Of a stretch of DNA of 64,000 nt, positions 50,711 to 58,837 are shown piece by piece. Location of the stretch: the NCBI RefSeq assembly GCF_004354045.1, contig NZ_SMRT01000005.1:62001-126000 (forward strand). The letters run 5' to 3'. The position numbers and the translations under genes were made by a program. Below the pieces are notes generated by a model. That model was not told the origin of the DNA, ran no database searches, and worked only from the letters and a program-made list of their open reading frames with translations. The stretch's first letter is position 1, and each line of letters begins with the position of its first letter. This stretch comes from Paenibacillus piri. Its GTDB lineage: Bacteria; Bacillota; Bacilli; Paenibacillales; NBRC-103111.

Positions 50711-50809
50711 AACAGCAAAGAAGTAGTATTTAAAGAGAGCCTAGTTTTGCATAATAAAAGCAATACATAATAAACGGCAATCAATCACTGAGCGGAGAGG
50801 ACGAGTTAT

Positions 50810-51382
50810 ATGGAATTACAACGATGCGGATGGGTAAATGAGGATCCGTTATATATTGCTTATCACGATTTGGAATGGGGCGTGCCGGTACATGATGACC
50901 GCAAGCTGTTTGAGATGCTTGTCCTGGAAGGGGCGCAGGCGGGATTGAGCTGGTACACCGTTTTAAAAAAGCGGGAATCTTACAGGCAGGCTTTTGACGG
51001 ATTCGATCCGTACAAGGTAGCCGCCTACGATGAGACGAAAATGGAAGAGCTGTTGAACAATTCCGGAATCATACGCAACCGGTTAAAAATTATGGCGACC
51101 GTTACGAATGCGCAATGCTTTCTAAAGGTTCGCGAGGAGTTCGGCAGTTTCGATTCCTATATTTGGAGGTTTGTTGAAGGAGAGCCGGTTCGCAACAGCT
51201 GGTCAACATTGGCGGAGGTGCCCGCAAGCACACGTCAATCCGATGCGATGAGCAAAGATTTGAAAAAACGAGGCTTCAAATTTGTCGGAACTACGATATG
51301 CTACGCTTATATGCAGGCGACCGGCATGGTTAACGATCATATTCAGAGTTGCATTTGTTTTGATGGCAATCGGACGTCGTAA
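50810..51382 (+). CDS. tag: DNA-3-methyladenine glycosylase I Tag
   Basis: 190-residue base-excision enzyme that removes 3-methyladenine. It begins CGWVNEDPLYIAYHDLEWG and has LFEMLVLEGAQAGLSWYTVL with the catalytic region, then GFKFVGTTICYAYMQATGMVNDH, all typical of the family; the zinc-site His and Cys residues near both ends are present. GAGAGGA lies ahead of the ATG. Its last 53 bases overlap the end of the convergent spore-coat gene, so the two transcripts form an antisense overlap. Confidence 0.93.
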   Translation: MELQRCGWVNEDPLYIAYHDLEWGVPVHDDRKLFEMLVLEGAQAGLSWYTVLKKRESYRQAFDGFDPYKVAAYDETKMEELLNNSGIIRNRLKIMATVTNAQCFLKVREEFGSFDSYIWRFVEGEPVRNSWSTLAEVPASTRQSDAMSKDLKKRGFKFVGTTICYAYMQATGMVNDHIQSCICFDGNRTS

Positions 51383-52475
51383 CATTGTTGAGCAAAAATT
51401 TGGCATAAGCCATCGGATTGAAGTAGGCGGCTCTCCATTCTTTATGCATGCCGGCTTCGCGAAAGCTGTAGCGCTGATCCCTTCCGTTGCATTCGATAAT
51501 CATAGGAAAGCCGTTAGCGTCAATGCCAACATCCAGACCAAGATCGGCGATGTGCGGCAGGGATGCACCAAGATGGCGAGCAATTCGGAGCGATAAGTCT
51601 GCGATTCCCCGAAACACCTCCTCCTTGTTCAAAGCCATATAATAATCCGTATCTAAAATGGTTTCAAGCCGGTATACGGTACCGCCTTGCGCGACGTTAG
51701 TTAAAAAGCACTTTTTCGACGCGACTTTAGCTACGATGCCGGTAATTTGCCAGCCGCCGGAGCTGTCACGCTGCACCGATACGCGCAGGTCGAATGGCCT
51801 GCCCTTATATGTGGCAAGCGGCACGCATTGTTGAACGATATGTTTTTGAGCGCGAAGCTTTCGCTTCAATAAAACTGGCAGCGTTTGGCCATGAAGGTGA
51901 ATAGTTCGCCAATTTTGGTTTTTGACGCCGGTACGGACCGGGTAGGTCAATATCCAGCCTGTTGTTTTTCGTTCCAGCTTCATAACGCCAAGACCGGTGC
52001 TGCGATTATTCGGTTTAATGATCAGTGAATGATATTGCTTCATCATGGCGCGCACGCTTGCTGCCGTTGCCAGGCAGGTCGCAGGGAGGTGAGGCTTCAG
52101 CTCCATATTCTCCAGTAACATGCGATGAATGCGAAGCTTCCCATAACGGTTCCACCGGTTGAATAAGCGGATTCCGTTTCTCGACCAGGTACACAGCTTC
52201 CGGTACGCTTTACTATCGGCATGAATGGCCCGATTGTGAATGACCTTCGGTATAGGTACCGCGATGCGGATGAACTTTTTATTGTCGTTCATTACGTAGG
52301 CCCGAACGGTCTCTCCTTTGGACCGGAAATCCTGCAAGCGGAAGAAACAAGGCGTAACCTCCAGCTCTTTCCCCGCCTCTATATAAAGCTTGACCGCTTC
52401 ATGATTCGTTTTCCCTAAGGGGATGTTGCGGTACAAGCTGTCATTAACGAGAATGCCCACGTAAGGAATTTGCAT
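51330..52475 (-). CDS. YheC/YheD-type endospore coat-associated ATP-grasp protein
   Basis: 381-residue protein of the YheC/YheD family, associated with the spore coat in Bacillus. The N-terminal domain begins IPYVGILVNDSLYRNIP. The ATP-grasp part (about 125-370) has HSLIIKPNNRSTGLGVMKL, FDLRVSVQRDSSGGWQITGIVAK and DLGLDVGIDANGFPMIIECNGRDQR (Asp and Glu for Mg-ATP). GGAGAG precedes the ATG. Its 3' end overlaps tag by 53 bases. A CotSA-like glycosyltransferase is divergent just upstream, which supports a spore function. Confidence 0.85.
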   Translation of the reverse strand: MQIPYVGILVNDSLYRNIPLGKTNHEAVKLYIEAGKELEVTPCFFRLQDFRSKGETVRAYVMNDNKKFIRIAVPIPKVIHNRAIHADSKAYRKLCTWSRNGIRLFNRWNRYGKLRIHRMLLENMELKPHLPATCLATAASVRAMMKQYHSLIIKPNNRSTGLGVMKLERKTTGWILTYPVRTGVKNQNWRTIHLHGQTLPVLLKRKLRAQKHIVQQCVPLATYKGRPFDLRVSVQRDSSGGWQITGIVAKVASKKCFLTNVAQGGTVYRLETILDTDYYMALNKEEVFRGIADLSLRIARHLGASLPHIADLGLDVGIDANGFPMIIECNGRDQRYSFREAGMHKEWRAAYFNPMAYAKFLLNNVTTSDCHQNKCNSEYDR

Positions 52476-52677
52476 GCGTCGTCTCTCTCCTTTGCTGCTT
52501 TGAGCCTACCGGATTGCTTGACTGACTGTACAGCATATGCCAGGGGCAACGGGTATGTATGGACAGGTGCGGTGGGCATTGATTGATTCCCGTGATGCTT
52601 GTCTATTGACGGTTCCCGCCCCATTCTCTAATGAATATAGTAAGGAAACGTTCATTTCGTACAGAGGGGGCAGCATC

Positions 52678-53844
52678 ATGGATATGCCTGTCGTCGCATT
52701 TGTGACTCCTGGCACGTTCGATATTCCTTCCGCGACCAGCAGCTCGGTTGAGTTGGTGGTAGAGCATGTCGTACCTTATTTGATGCGTGAGGCGATGCCA
52801 ATTGTTTTTGGAAGAAAGAGCGGGAGAAGGCCCGGCTTTGAAGTGCGGGGAGGGGTGCGCTATGTAAGACTGGCAGCTCCGTCGCCTCTTCGTTATATTC
52901 GAAATGTAAGCCGTAAACTAAAAGAACACGAGCACAGCCTGTCATGGATACAGGTAGAAAACCGACCAAGGTTCGTACGATATTTGCGAAAGCGCCATCC
53001 GGGTTTAAAAATCGGGCTGTTTCTCCATTCTCTTACGTTTATTTCCCGGCCGCATATACAGGTCGCCGAGCTGAAGGCTTGCTTGGCGGCCGCAGACCGG
53101 ATCATCGTGAACAGCCATTTCTTGAAGGAGCGGGTGATCCGAAAAGTACCTCAAGTAAAAGCAAAAGTAAGCGTCAATCATCTGGGAGTAGATCAGCACC
53201 GGTTTATTTCTCGCTGGTCGGAGGAAGGGGCTGCACAGCGTCGGGAAGCGATTGCGCACCGCGGTTATGAAGGAAAAAAAATCATTATGTACGTCGGCCG
53301 GCTCATCCCGATTAAAGGGGTTCACCACCTCATCCAAGCGATGCCGCGTATCGTCGCGCAGGTGCCTGAGGCGATGCTGATCGTTGTGGGGAGTGCGTTT
53401 TACGGCTCCAAACGAATGACTCCGTATGTCCGGCGGCTTCGCCGGTCAAGCAGGCGAGTTCGACGCCACATCAGGTTCATCCCGTATATCCCGCATTCGA
53501 GCATTCCGGAATGGTTCCGGTTGGCGGATGTGCTTGTCGTGCCGTCGCCTTCGAATGAAGCGTTCGGGCTTGTCAATGTGGAGGCAATGGCCAGCGGGGT
53601 TCCTGTCATTGCATCGCGGTCGGGTGGAATGAAGGAAATCATCGAGCATGGGGTGACCGGCTTATTAATTGCCCCTTCGGAGCTCCGCAGAGACCTCGCG
53701 GCGCAGATCATCGCTTTGCTGAACGACGACGAAATAAGAGAGCGGATGGGCGAGGCGGGTTCGCAGAGGGTGGAGGAGCACTTTACATGGTCGAATACGG
53801 CAGAACGGCTGCTTCAACTCTATAAAACAGATATGAAAATTTAA
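52678..53844 (+). CDS. CotSA-like GT4 glycosyltransferase
   Basis: 388-residue glycosyltransferase family 4 enzyme (GT-B fold). It begins VVAFVTPGTFDIPSATSSSVE, close to spore-coat protein SA of Bacillus. The C-terminal domain has IIMYVGRLIPIKGVHHLIQAM near 215 and NEAFGLVNVEAMASGVPVIAS near 305, the EX7E motif for the nucleotide sugar. The frame opens at 52537, but GAGGGGG lies 7 bases before the ATG at 52678. Donor and acceptor are not known; glycosylation of coat or surface material is likely given the divergent coat gene. Confidence 0.87.
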   Translation: MDMPVVAFVTPGTFDIPSATSSSVELVVEHVVPYLMREAMPIVFGRKSGRRPGFEVRGGVRYVRLAAPSPLRYIRNVSRKLKEHEHSLSWIQVENRPRFVRYLRKRHPGLKIGLFLHSLTFISRPHIQVAELKACLAAADRIIVNSHFLKERVIRKVPQVKAKVSVNHLGVDQHRFISRWSEEGAAQRREAIAHRGYEGKKIIMYVGRLIPIKGVHHLIQAMPRIVAQVPEAMLIVVGSAFYGSKRMTPYVRRLRRSSRRVRRHIRFIPYIPHSSIPEWFRLADVLVVPSPSNEAFGLVNVEAMASGVPVIASRSGGMKEIIEHGVTGLLIAPSELRRDLAAQIIALLNDDEIRERMGEAGSQRVEEHFTWSNTAERLLQLYKTDMKI

Positions 53845-53951
53845 AAATGGAATAAAGTCCTCAAATTATTCATAGTATTCCGCTGAAAATAGACTTATTT
53901 ATGACTTATAATTCATTATTTATTAGTAATTCAAAAAGAATTATGCGATAG

Positions 53952-53984
53952 TTTATTCCAAAAAGGAATAAAGTCGGTTATAAT
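53952..53984 (+). promoter_or_regulatory. Promoter and palindromic operator of the chromate transporter genes
   Basis: TATAAT (53979-53984) is 17 bases after TTCCAA. The palindrome TTTATTCC-aaaaa-GGAATAAA (53952-53972) covers the -35 box. The half-site with its flank, GGAATAAAGTC, recurs at 53849-53859. This is a strong repressor-site candidate; the repressor is not identified. Confidence 0.55.
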
Positions 53985-54024
53985 ATGGACATAGAGCGGC
54001 AACATGACAGGGGATGCTTGAGCC

Positions 54025-54681
54025 ATGAAAATAACCGAAAAAAAACATGCGCAATTGCTTTGGCATATTTTCGTATCATTTTGTAAAATCAGTCCAATCT
54101 CGTTTGGCGGCGGCTATGCAATGATTCCCGTTATCGAGAAGGAAGTGGTGGAACAACGAAAATGGATGGACAGTGATGAAATGAATGACGTGCTATCCAT
54201 TGCGGGTTCCTCGCCGGGCGGAATTGCCGTCAATGCCGCAACACTGACCGGCTTCAGGCTCGCCGGACTTCCGGGTGCCCTGGCGGCCGTTTTAGGGATA
54301 TCTCTGCCTAATTTTATCATTATGCTCGCCTTGACGATCGGTTATGCGGCCGTGCAAAACTTGCCGAAGGTGACGGCTGCATTTGAAGGGATTCACGCAG
54401 CTGTCGTGGGCTTCATTGCAGTGGCCGGCTGGAGAATGTGGCGCTCAGCCGTATATGATAGAAGCACGCAGTTGATTTTTATCGGTGCCGTCGCCGCGCT
54501 GCTGTTAACTCACCTGCACCCGGCCGTACTGTTGATTATCGGAACCGTCATCGGCGTTATGCTGTATAAATGGCAGGTGAAGCTGGGAAAGCTCGCTGCC
54601 AAGGAAGACGAGCAAGACAAGGCGGCTTCCGGGCATCCTCCGATTGTATCCGGTCAATATATATGGGGAGATGGAATTTAA
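54025..54681 (+). CDS. chrA: Chromate transporter, first CHR half (ChrA-like)
   Basis: 218-residue single-domain CHR protein with about six helices. The family motif FVSFCKISPISFGGGYAMIPVIE is near the N-terminus, followed by SPGGIAVNAATLTGF and LPNFIIM. Two-gene chrA systems pair it with the next CHR half to export chromate, although many CHR proteins have other anion substrates. The start is an ATG with GGGGATGC upstream. The second half follows after 31 bases. The palindrome-controlled promoter suggests regulation by metal or oxyanion. Confidence 0.88.
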   Translation: MKITEKKHAQLLWHIFVSFCKISPISFGGGYAMIPVIEKEVVEQRKWMDSDEMNDVLSIAGSSPGGIAVNAATLTGFRLAGLPGALAAVLGISLPNFIIMLALTIGYAAVQNLPKVTAAFEGIHAAVVGFIAVAGWRMWRSAVYDRSTQLIFIGAVAALLLTHLHPAVLLIIGTVIGVMLYKWQVKLGKLAAKEDEQDKAASGHPPIVSGQYIWGDGI

Positions 54682-54712
54682 ATGAAATTCCACGGCCGGA
54701 AAGGGGAGATGG

Positions 54713-55252
54713 GTGTTGCTTCTATCGTTGTTGTGGACCTTTTTTAAGGTTGGTCTTGTTTCGTTCGGCGGCGGCTATGCTATATTGAGCATCATTGAGC
54801 GCGAGGTGATGCTTCATCACTGGCTGTCGGCGGCAGATTACGCCAATGCGGTTGCACTGGCCGGCATGTCGCCGGGACCGATTGCAACAAATATCGCCAT
54901 TTTGATCGGCTATCAAACATCCGGCATTTTGGGCGCAATTGCCGCTGTAGCCGGAATTATTTTACCGTCGGTGCTGGTGGTCATCCTGATTGCTATATTT
55001 CTATTTAAAGCGGGACGGGAGCGCTGGCTTCAGGTTCTGCTTTACGGGCTCCGTCCGATGGTGGCTGCGTTGATCGTATATGCGGCGATCCGGGTCGGCA
55101 TGAGGGGACAGTCTTTTCTCGGTATAAACGGATACACGCTCGCGTCACTCGGCATATTTTTGTTTGCCGTTATTGCCATCATGAAATACAGGCTGCATCC
55201 GTTATTGGTACTATCGGTGTCAGCTCTGCTCGGAATCGCTTTTTTTATGTAA
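54713..55252 (+). CDS. Chromate transporter, second CHR half
   Basis: 179-residue CHR protein, antiparallel partner of the preceding half. It has the same motifs: FFKVGLVSFGGGYAILSIIE near the N-terminus and GMSPGPIATNIAI, then LPSVLVVILIAIF. It starts at a GTG (54713) with AGGGGAG close upstream. A terminator follows at 55263-55293. The pair forms a split transporter. Confidence 0.88.
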   Translation: MLLLSLLWTFFKVGLVSFGGGYAILSIIEREVMLHHWLSAADYANAVALAGMSPGPIATNIAILIGYQTSGILGAIAAVAGIILPSVLVVILIAIFLFKAGRERWLQVLLYGLRPMVAALIVYAAIRVGMRGQSFLGINGYTLASLGIFLFAVIAIMKYRLHPLLVLSVSALLGIAFFM

Positions 55253-55262
55253 GCATACAACG

Positions 55263-55293
55263 GTCAGCCGGAACTTCGGCTGGCTTTGTTGTT
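55263..55293 (+). terminator. Terminator of the chromate transporter genes
   Basis: GTCAGCCG pairs with CGGCTGGC (one wobble) around GAACTT, followed by TTTGTTGTT. Confidence 0.65.
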
Positions 55294-55421
55294 AGGCGCC
55301 TATTTTGGTCAGCCATAATAACTTCCGTTTAGGTGTATGCATATGTTACAAATGACTGCACATAAATTTGAAGCATGCCTTGAATGCATTTCCGGGTACA
55401 ACGATCAGGGAGGAAAATCGG

Positions 55422-56096
55422 ATGAACAAACAGAGCGGACGAAGCAAGAGGACGCCGTTTCGGGGCAAACGTATCGGCACTTATGTGAATGAATTGAAAT
55501 GGCTGGATGAAGCGCCGGCCAGAACGAAAACAAAGACGAAATCAGCAGCATCGCCATCCAAGGCGATTGTGCACGCCCAATTGCTCGAAGAGGCTAAGGA
55601 AAAGACAGCGCCTGCTATACCCGCGGGGGCTGTAAAATCGGAGCATATTGCCGCAGGCGCCGTAAACGGCGAGCATCTCGTCAATGATTCGATTGACGGC
55701 CTGCATGTCAGACAGGAATCGCTTTCAGGCTATCATCTTCTTCCGGGAAGCATAACGCTGCTTCATCTCGACCGCGGGCTGCAGGCCAGGCTGCAGACGG
55801 CCCGGGCGCTCATGACATCGGCGCACACCCAGCTGTCGATTACCGCCCAGCAGTACGGACTATCCATGTTTAAGATGAGTTTTGAAGATGAGAATATTTA
55901 TTTGACGGTTACGTTCGAGCAGCCGTTCGCGGATGAGGAATACGTATTGGTTGCAACGACGGATCATGAAACCTGCTTTGCGGTAGTCGAAGAAAAACGG
56001 AGAGACAGCGCTACCATACGGATTGTGCGAACCAAATTTACATCGGAGCTGCGCGGCAACGTCAACTGGATTGCGATCGGGGTGCTCGCACCATAA
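55422..56096 (+). CDS. WIAG-tail-like protein
   Basis: 224-residue protein with a basic N-terminus (residues 1-20) and a linker rich in Thr/Lys/Ala. A degenerate repeat follows at about 80-130, with the motif pattern I-x-A-G-A-V-x-x-x-H-I/L (for example IPAGAVKSEHIAAGAV and DSIDGLHVRQES). The C-terminal domain ends NVNWIAIG. The HI/HL repeats and WIA ending recall the WIAG-tail domain proteins of Paenibacillus, which I know only loosely and whose function is unclear. The ATG at 55422 follows GGGAGG; the frame extends to 55368. The protein is probably a surface or spore-associated component. Confidence 0.6.
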   Translation: MNKQSGRSKRTPFRGKRIGTYVNELKWLDEAPARTKTKTKSAASPSKAIVHAQLLEEAKEKTAPAIPAGAVKSEHIAAGAVNGEHLVNDSIDGLHVRQESLSGYHLLPGSITLLHLDRGLQARLQTARALMTSAHTQLSITAQQYGLSMFKMSFEDENIYLTVTFEQPFADEEYVLVATTDHETCFAVVEEKRRDSATIRIVRTKFTSELRGNVNWIAIGVLAP

Positions 56097-56104
56097 AAGG
56101 AAGG

Positions 56105-56134
56105 AAACCATCCGGAAAATCGGGTGGTTTTTTT
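56105..56134 (+). terminator. Terminator of the WIAG-tail-like gene
   Basis: AAACCATCCG pairs with CGGGTGGTTT (one wobble) around GAAAAT and is followed by T. Confidence 0.8.
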
Positions 56135-56200
56135 CTTTGCCAAGAAAACATAAAAATGTCTTTTCAAAATGAATGAAAAGTGATACTATTTCGTGTATGA

Positions 56201-56220
56201 ATATTTCTTATACGAAATAT
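56201..56220. promoter_or_regulatory. Palindromic MarR operator candidate, distal
   Basis: ATATTTC and GAAATAT flank TTATAC. The same half-site (TATTTCG/CGAAATA) recurs in the proximal site 56347-56364. Confidence 0.55.
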
Positions 56221-56305
56221 ACAGAGGTTCAATGATTTTTTTTATAGTTGATTAACACAATACGGAAAGGGTGATTCGGTTCGATTTTTTGGCATGGATT
56301 TTATC

Positions 56306-56334
56306 TTGTTCAACCTCCATCGATATGATATATT
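56306..56334 (+). promoter_or_regulatory. Promoter of the MarR efflux operon
   Basis: TTGTTC, 17 bases, extended -10 TGaTATATT. Confidence 0.55.
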
Positions 56335-56346
56335 TTTATGAGTAAA

Positions 56347-56364
56347 TATTTCGTTTACGAAATA
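56347..56364. promoter_or_regulatory. Palindromic MarR operator candidate, proximal
   Basis: TATTTCG-TTTA-CGAAATA, perfect arms, placed just downstream of the -10 box where a repressor would block initiation. A further half-site, TTGCGAAATAAA, lies at about 56373-56384. Confidence 0.6.
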
Positions 56365-56402
56365 ATTAGAATTTGCGAAATAAATGAGGAGTTGAAATTA
56401 TA

Positions 56403-56840
56403 ATGAGCCGTGCTACAGAGATCGGACATTTCCTACGAAGACTTACCAAGATGTTTAACATTACAATGAACCGCGACCTTAAAGAGCTGGGGCTGACCAA
56501 GCCGCAGATGATTGTGATTGGCACAGTGTACATGGAACGCAAAACAATCGGTCAAATCGCGGAAAGCACTGAGTTGTCTTACAGTACGGTTTCCGGCATT
56601 ATCGACAGATTGGAGAGGGATGGGTGGTTAGAGAGAACCCGCGACGATTCGGATCGGCGTATCATTTGGATCAGTAAGACAGATAAATTTGAGCAGCTTA
56701 AAGAAAAGCTCCAATTTTTCCAGGAAAGCTTTTATGAAAAAATGCTTGCCGATCTTTCGGAACAGGAGCTCGATACGGTCATCCACTCTCTGGAGCTGCT
56801 AACTACTTATTTGGAAAAGAAGGTTGAGGAGAAACCATGA
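56403..56840 (+). CDS. MarR-family repressor of the efflux operon
   Basis: 145-residue winged-helix regulator. The DNA-binding helices are in IGQIAESTELSYSTVSGIIDRLERDGWLERTRDDSDRR near residues 48-85, with dimerisation helices at both ends. GAGGAG lies about 11 bases before the ATG. The last codon overlaps the ATG of the adaptor gene (ATGA), so it is the first gene of the efflux operon. Two palindromes upstream fit autoregulation: a ligand would release it and open the pump operon. Confidence 0.88.
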   Translation: MSRATEIGHFLRRLTKMFNITMNRDLKELGLTKPQMIVIGTVYMERKTIGQIAESTELSYSTVSGIIDRLERDGWLERTRDDSDRRIIWISKTDKFEQLKEKLQFFQESFYEKMLADLSEQELDTVIHSLELLTTYLEKKVEEKP

Positions 56841-57493
56841 AGAGGAAACAAGTCTTGTATTTGATCCTTGCAGTTGCAATACTGGGGGCAGCAGGCGGGG
56901 GAGGTGCCTATTGGTATCAAGCACATTATTTTATTAAATCGGAAGACTCCCGCATTACCGGCGATATTTATCGCGTCATGCCGCGTATTTCCGGCAAAAT
57001 GACCTCGCTGCAGGTGTCCGAAGGCGACAGCGTGATCACCGACCAAATCGTCGGTCAGCAGGACAACACGAATTTGTCAACGAGCATGCTGGATCAGGCC
57101 GCGCTCCGTTCGCCGATCAGCGGTACGGTTATCAAGACGATGGCCAAGGCGGGCGAAGTGGTATCCCCTGGGCAGACCATCGCAATGGTTGTAAATAAAA
57201 AGGATCTTTACATTTCAGCCAATATCGAAGAGGGAGATATTCACCGGGTGAAGGTCGGTCAAACCGTCGAATTTACAGTCGATACTTTTTCCGGCGCCAA
57301 GCTTATGGGTACAGTCAAAGAGATCGGCGAAGCGACAGCATCGACATTCTCATTGCTCCCCGCGACCAATACAAGCGGCAACTTTACAAAAGTAACGCAG
57401 CGAATTCCGATTAAAATTTCGATCGACGACCAACAAGGACTCGATTTGGCTCCGGGTATGAGTACAACCATTAAAATACATTTGAAAGACTAG
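56837..57493 (+). CDS. HlyD/EmrA-like efflux adaptor (short)
   Basis: 218-residue membrane-fusion-type protein. The N-terminal membrane helix is residues 7-25 and the lipoyl-like domain is in residues 40-110, with ITGDIYRVMPRISGKMTSL and RSPISGTVIKTMAKAGEVVSPGQ. The beta-barrel domain continues to the C-terminus. The long coiled coil of full EmrA proteins is reduced to almost nothing between the lipoyl halves. It overlaps MarR by ATGA. A second adaptor follows after 13 bases. Confidence 0.82.
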   Translation: MKRKQVLYLILAVAILGAAGGGGAYWYQAHYFIKSEDSRITGDIYRVMPRISGKMTSLQVSEGDSVITDQIVGQQDNTNLSTSMLDQAALRSPISGTVIKTMAKAGEVVSPGQTIAMVVNKKDLYISANIEEGDIHRVKVGQTVEFTVDTFSGAKLMGTVKEIGEATASTFSLLPATNTSGNFTKVTQRIPIKISIDDQQGLDLAPGMSTTIKIHLKD

Positions 57494-57506
57494 GGGACAT
57501 AAGACC

Positions 57507-58826
57507 ATGAGAAAAAAACAAATGACATGGATCCCGGCGATCCTTTCATTGTGCGCAGTAATCGTATTGCCGGCATGTGGGGCTGCCGATTCGCCGAAAG
57601 CAAACGCCGCTCAGGCGATATCCGTCAAATCGATAAAGCTGGGACAAATAACTGAATCCGGACTCAGCGGTAAGGTTATCCCGGATCAGGAAGTAAAGGT
57701 CGTAGCGAAAACGACCGGTAAAGTATTGGAAGTCAAAGTGAATGAAGGCTCTGTCGTGAAAAAGGGCGATGTGCTCGTCCAATTGGAGACGGATGATTTG
57801 ACCCAGCAGGTCAAGCAGGCCGAATCCGGAGTTATTGCCGCACAAGCCAAGCTGGCTGATACGCAAGCAGGCGCCAGAAGCCAAGAAATTCAAGGTCTGG
57901 AGAGTGCCGTGCAGAGCGCGAAAGCGGCCAACGAGCAAATTAAGGCCGCTGCCGATACAGCGAAGTCGGCCTTCGATCTGGCGCAAAAAAATTACAACCG
58001 TCTGCGCAACATGTACGACAGCTCAAACAGCGTGAGCAAGGACGATATGGATAAAGGCACGTTCGAATTTGATAAAGCCAAGTCCGCCTACGATCAAGCG
58101 CTGGCTCAAATGCAATCGTCGTCGGCACAAGTGACGGCTGCCCAGTCGAAGCTTGATTTGGCACGAAGCGGTCCTACCGGCAATACGGTCGAAGCGCTCC
58201 AGGCTGAGGTCAACCGGTTGAATGCAGGTTTGGAATTGGCGACCAGCGCATTAAATAATGCTACTATAATTGCGCCGATGGATGGTATTATTGTGAAGCG
58301 AAGCATCCAGCCTGGCGAGATGGCGCAGCCTGGGGTCACGTTGATCAATCTGGTCAAAATGGATCAAGTGCAGATCGAACTCAGCGTACCGGACACGCTG
58401 ATCGGAACATTAAAAAGCGGTGCCGACGTTAGCGTGAAGATCAGCAATTTGCCTGATAAAACTTTTACAGGTAAACTAAACTTTGTAAGTCCGGTATCCA
58501 ATACGAACAGCAGCACCTTCCCGGTCAAAGTAACCGTCGACAATAAAGACGGCCTCATATTGGCCGGTATGATGGCCGAGGTTCGTTTAAAGGATACCCA
58601 ACAAAGCAAGATGGAAATACCTAAAGCCGCATTGGTAAAAAAAGACAATAAAACGTACGTTTATCTCATCCAAGATAAAACAGCCAAGGCCGTTGAAGTT
58701 TCCGTACAGGACAAAAACCAAGATTGGGTCTATTTGCAGCAAGATGCCGGTATCCAGGCCGGACAGCAAATTATTATTAATCCATCGGAAGCACTGACGG
58801 ACGGCAGCACTGTGAAAGTTGAATAG
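57507..58826 (+). CDS. Lipoprotein efflux adaptor (MacA/HlyD family)
   Basis: 439-residue periplasmic-adaptor-type lipoprotein. The signal peptide ends in the lipobox LPAC (Cys about residue 24). The lipoyl domain follows, then a coiled-coil hairpin (about 90-230, rich in Ala/Gln/Lys) and beta-barrel and MP domains up to the end. The pattern is RND/MacA-type. Having two adaptors of different architecture in one operon is unusual; they may work together or one may serve a different partner. AGGGGAC lies ahead of the ATG. Confidence 0.85.
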   Translation: MRKKQMTWIPAILSLCAVIVLPACGAADSPKANAAQAISVKSIKLGQITESGLSGKVIPDQEVKVVAKTTGKVLEVKVNEGSVVKKGDVLVQLETDDLTQQVKQAESGVIAAQAKLADTQAGARSQEIQGLESAVQSAKAANEQIKAAADTAKSAFDLAQKNYNRLRNMYDSSNSVSKDDMDKGTFEFDKAKSAYDQALAQMQSSSAQVTAAQSKLDLARSGPTGNTVEALQAEVNRLNAGLELATSALNNATIIAPMDGIIVKRSIQPGEMAQPGVTLINLVKMDQVQIELSVPDTLIGTLKSGADVSVKISNLPDKTFTGKLNFVSPVSNTNSSTFPVKVTVDNKDGLILAGMMAEVRLKDTQQSKMEIPKAALVKKDNKTYVYLIQDKTAKAVEVSVQDKNQDWVYLQQDAGIQAGQQIIINPSEALTDGSTVKVE

Positions 58827-58837
58827 GGGGCGATGGC

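Larger units (their letters stand above)
50089..50809. other. Repeat-rich 720-base non-coding region
   Basis: It follows the transposase gene. It contains four AACGTCTCAAGG units (50311-50358), two 25-base units starting TCTCG (50464-50513) and two 19-base units starting AACAGGTCAG (50673-50710). No gene is supported: frames here are short and run through the repeats. No flanking inverted repeats for an insertion sequence were seen. Confidence 0.7.
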
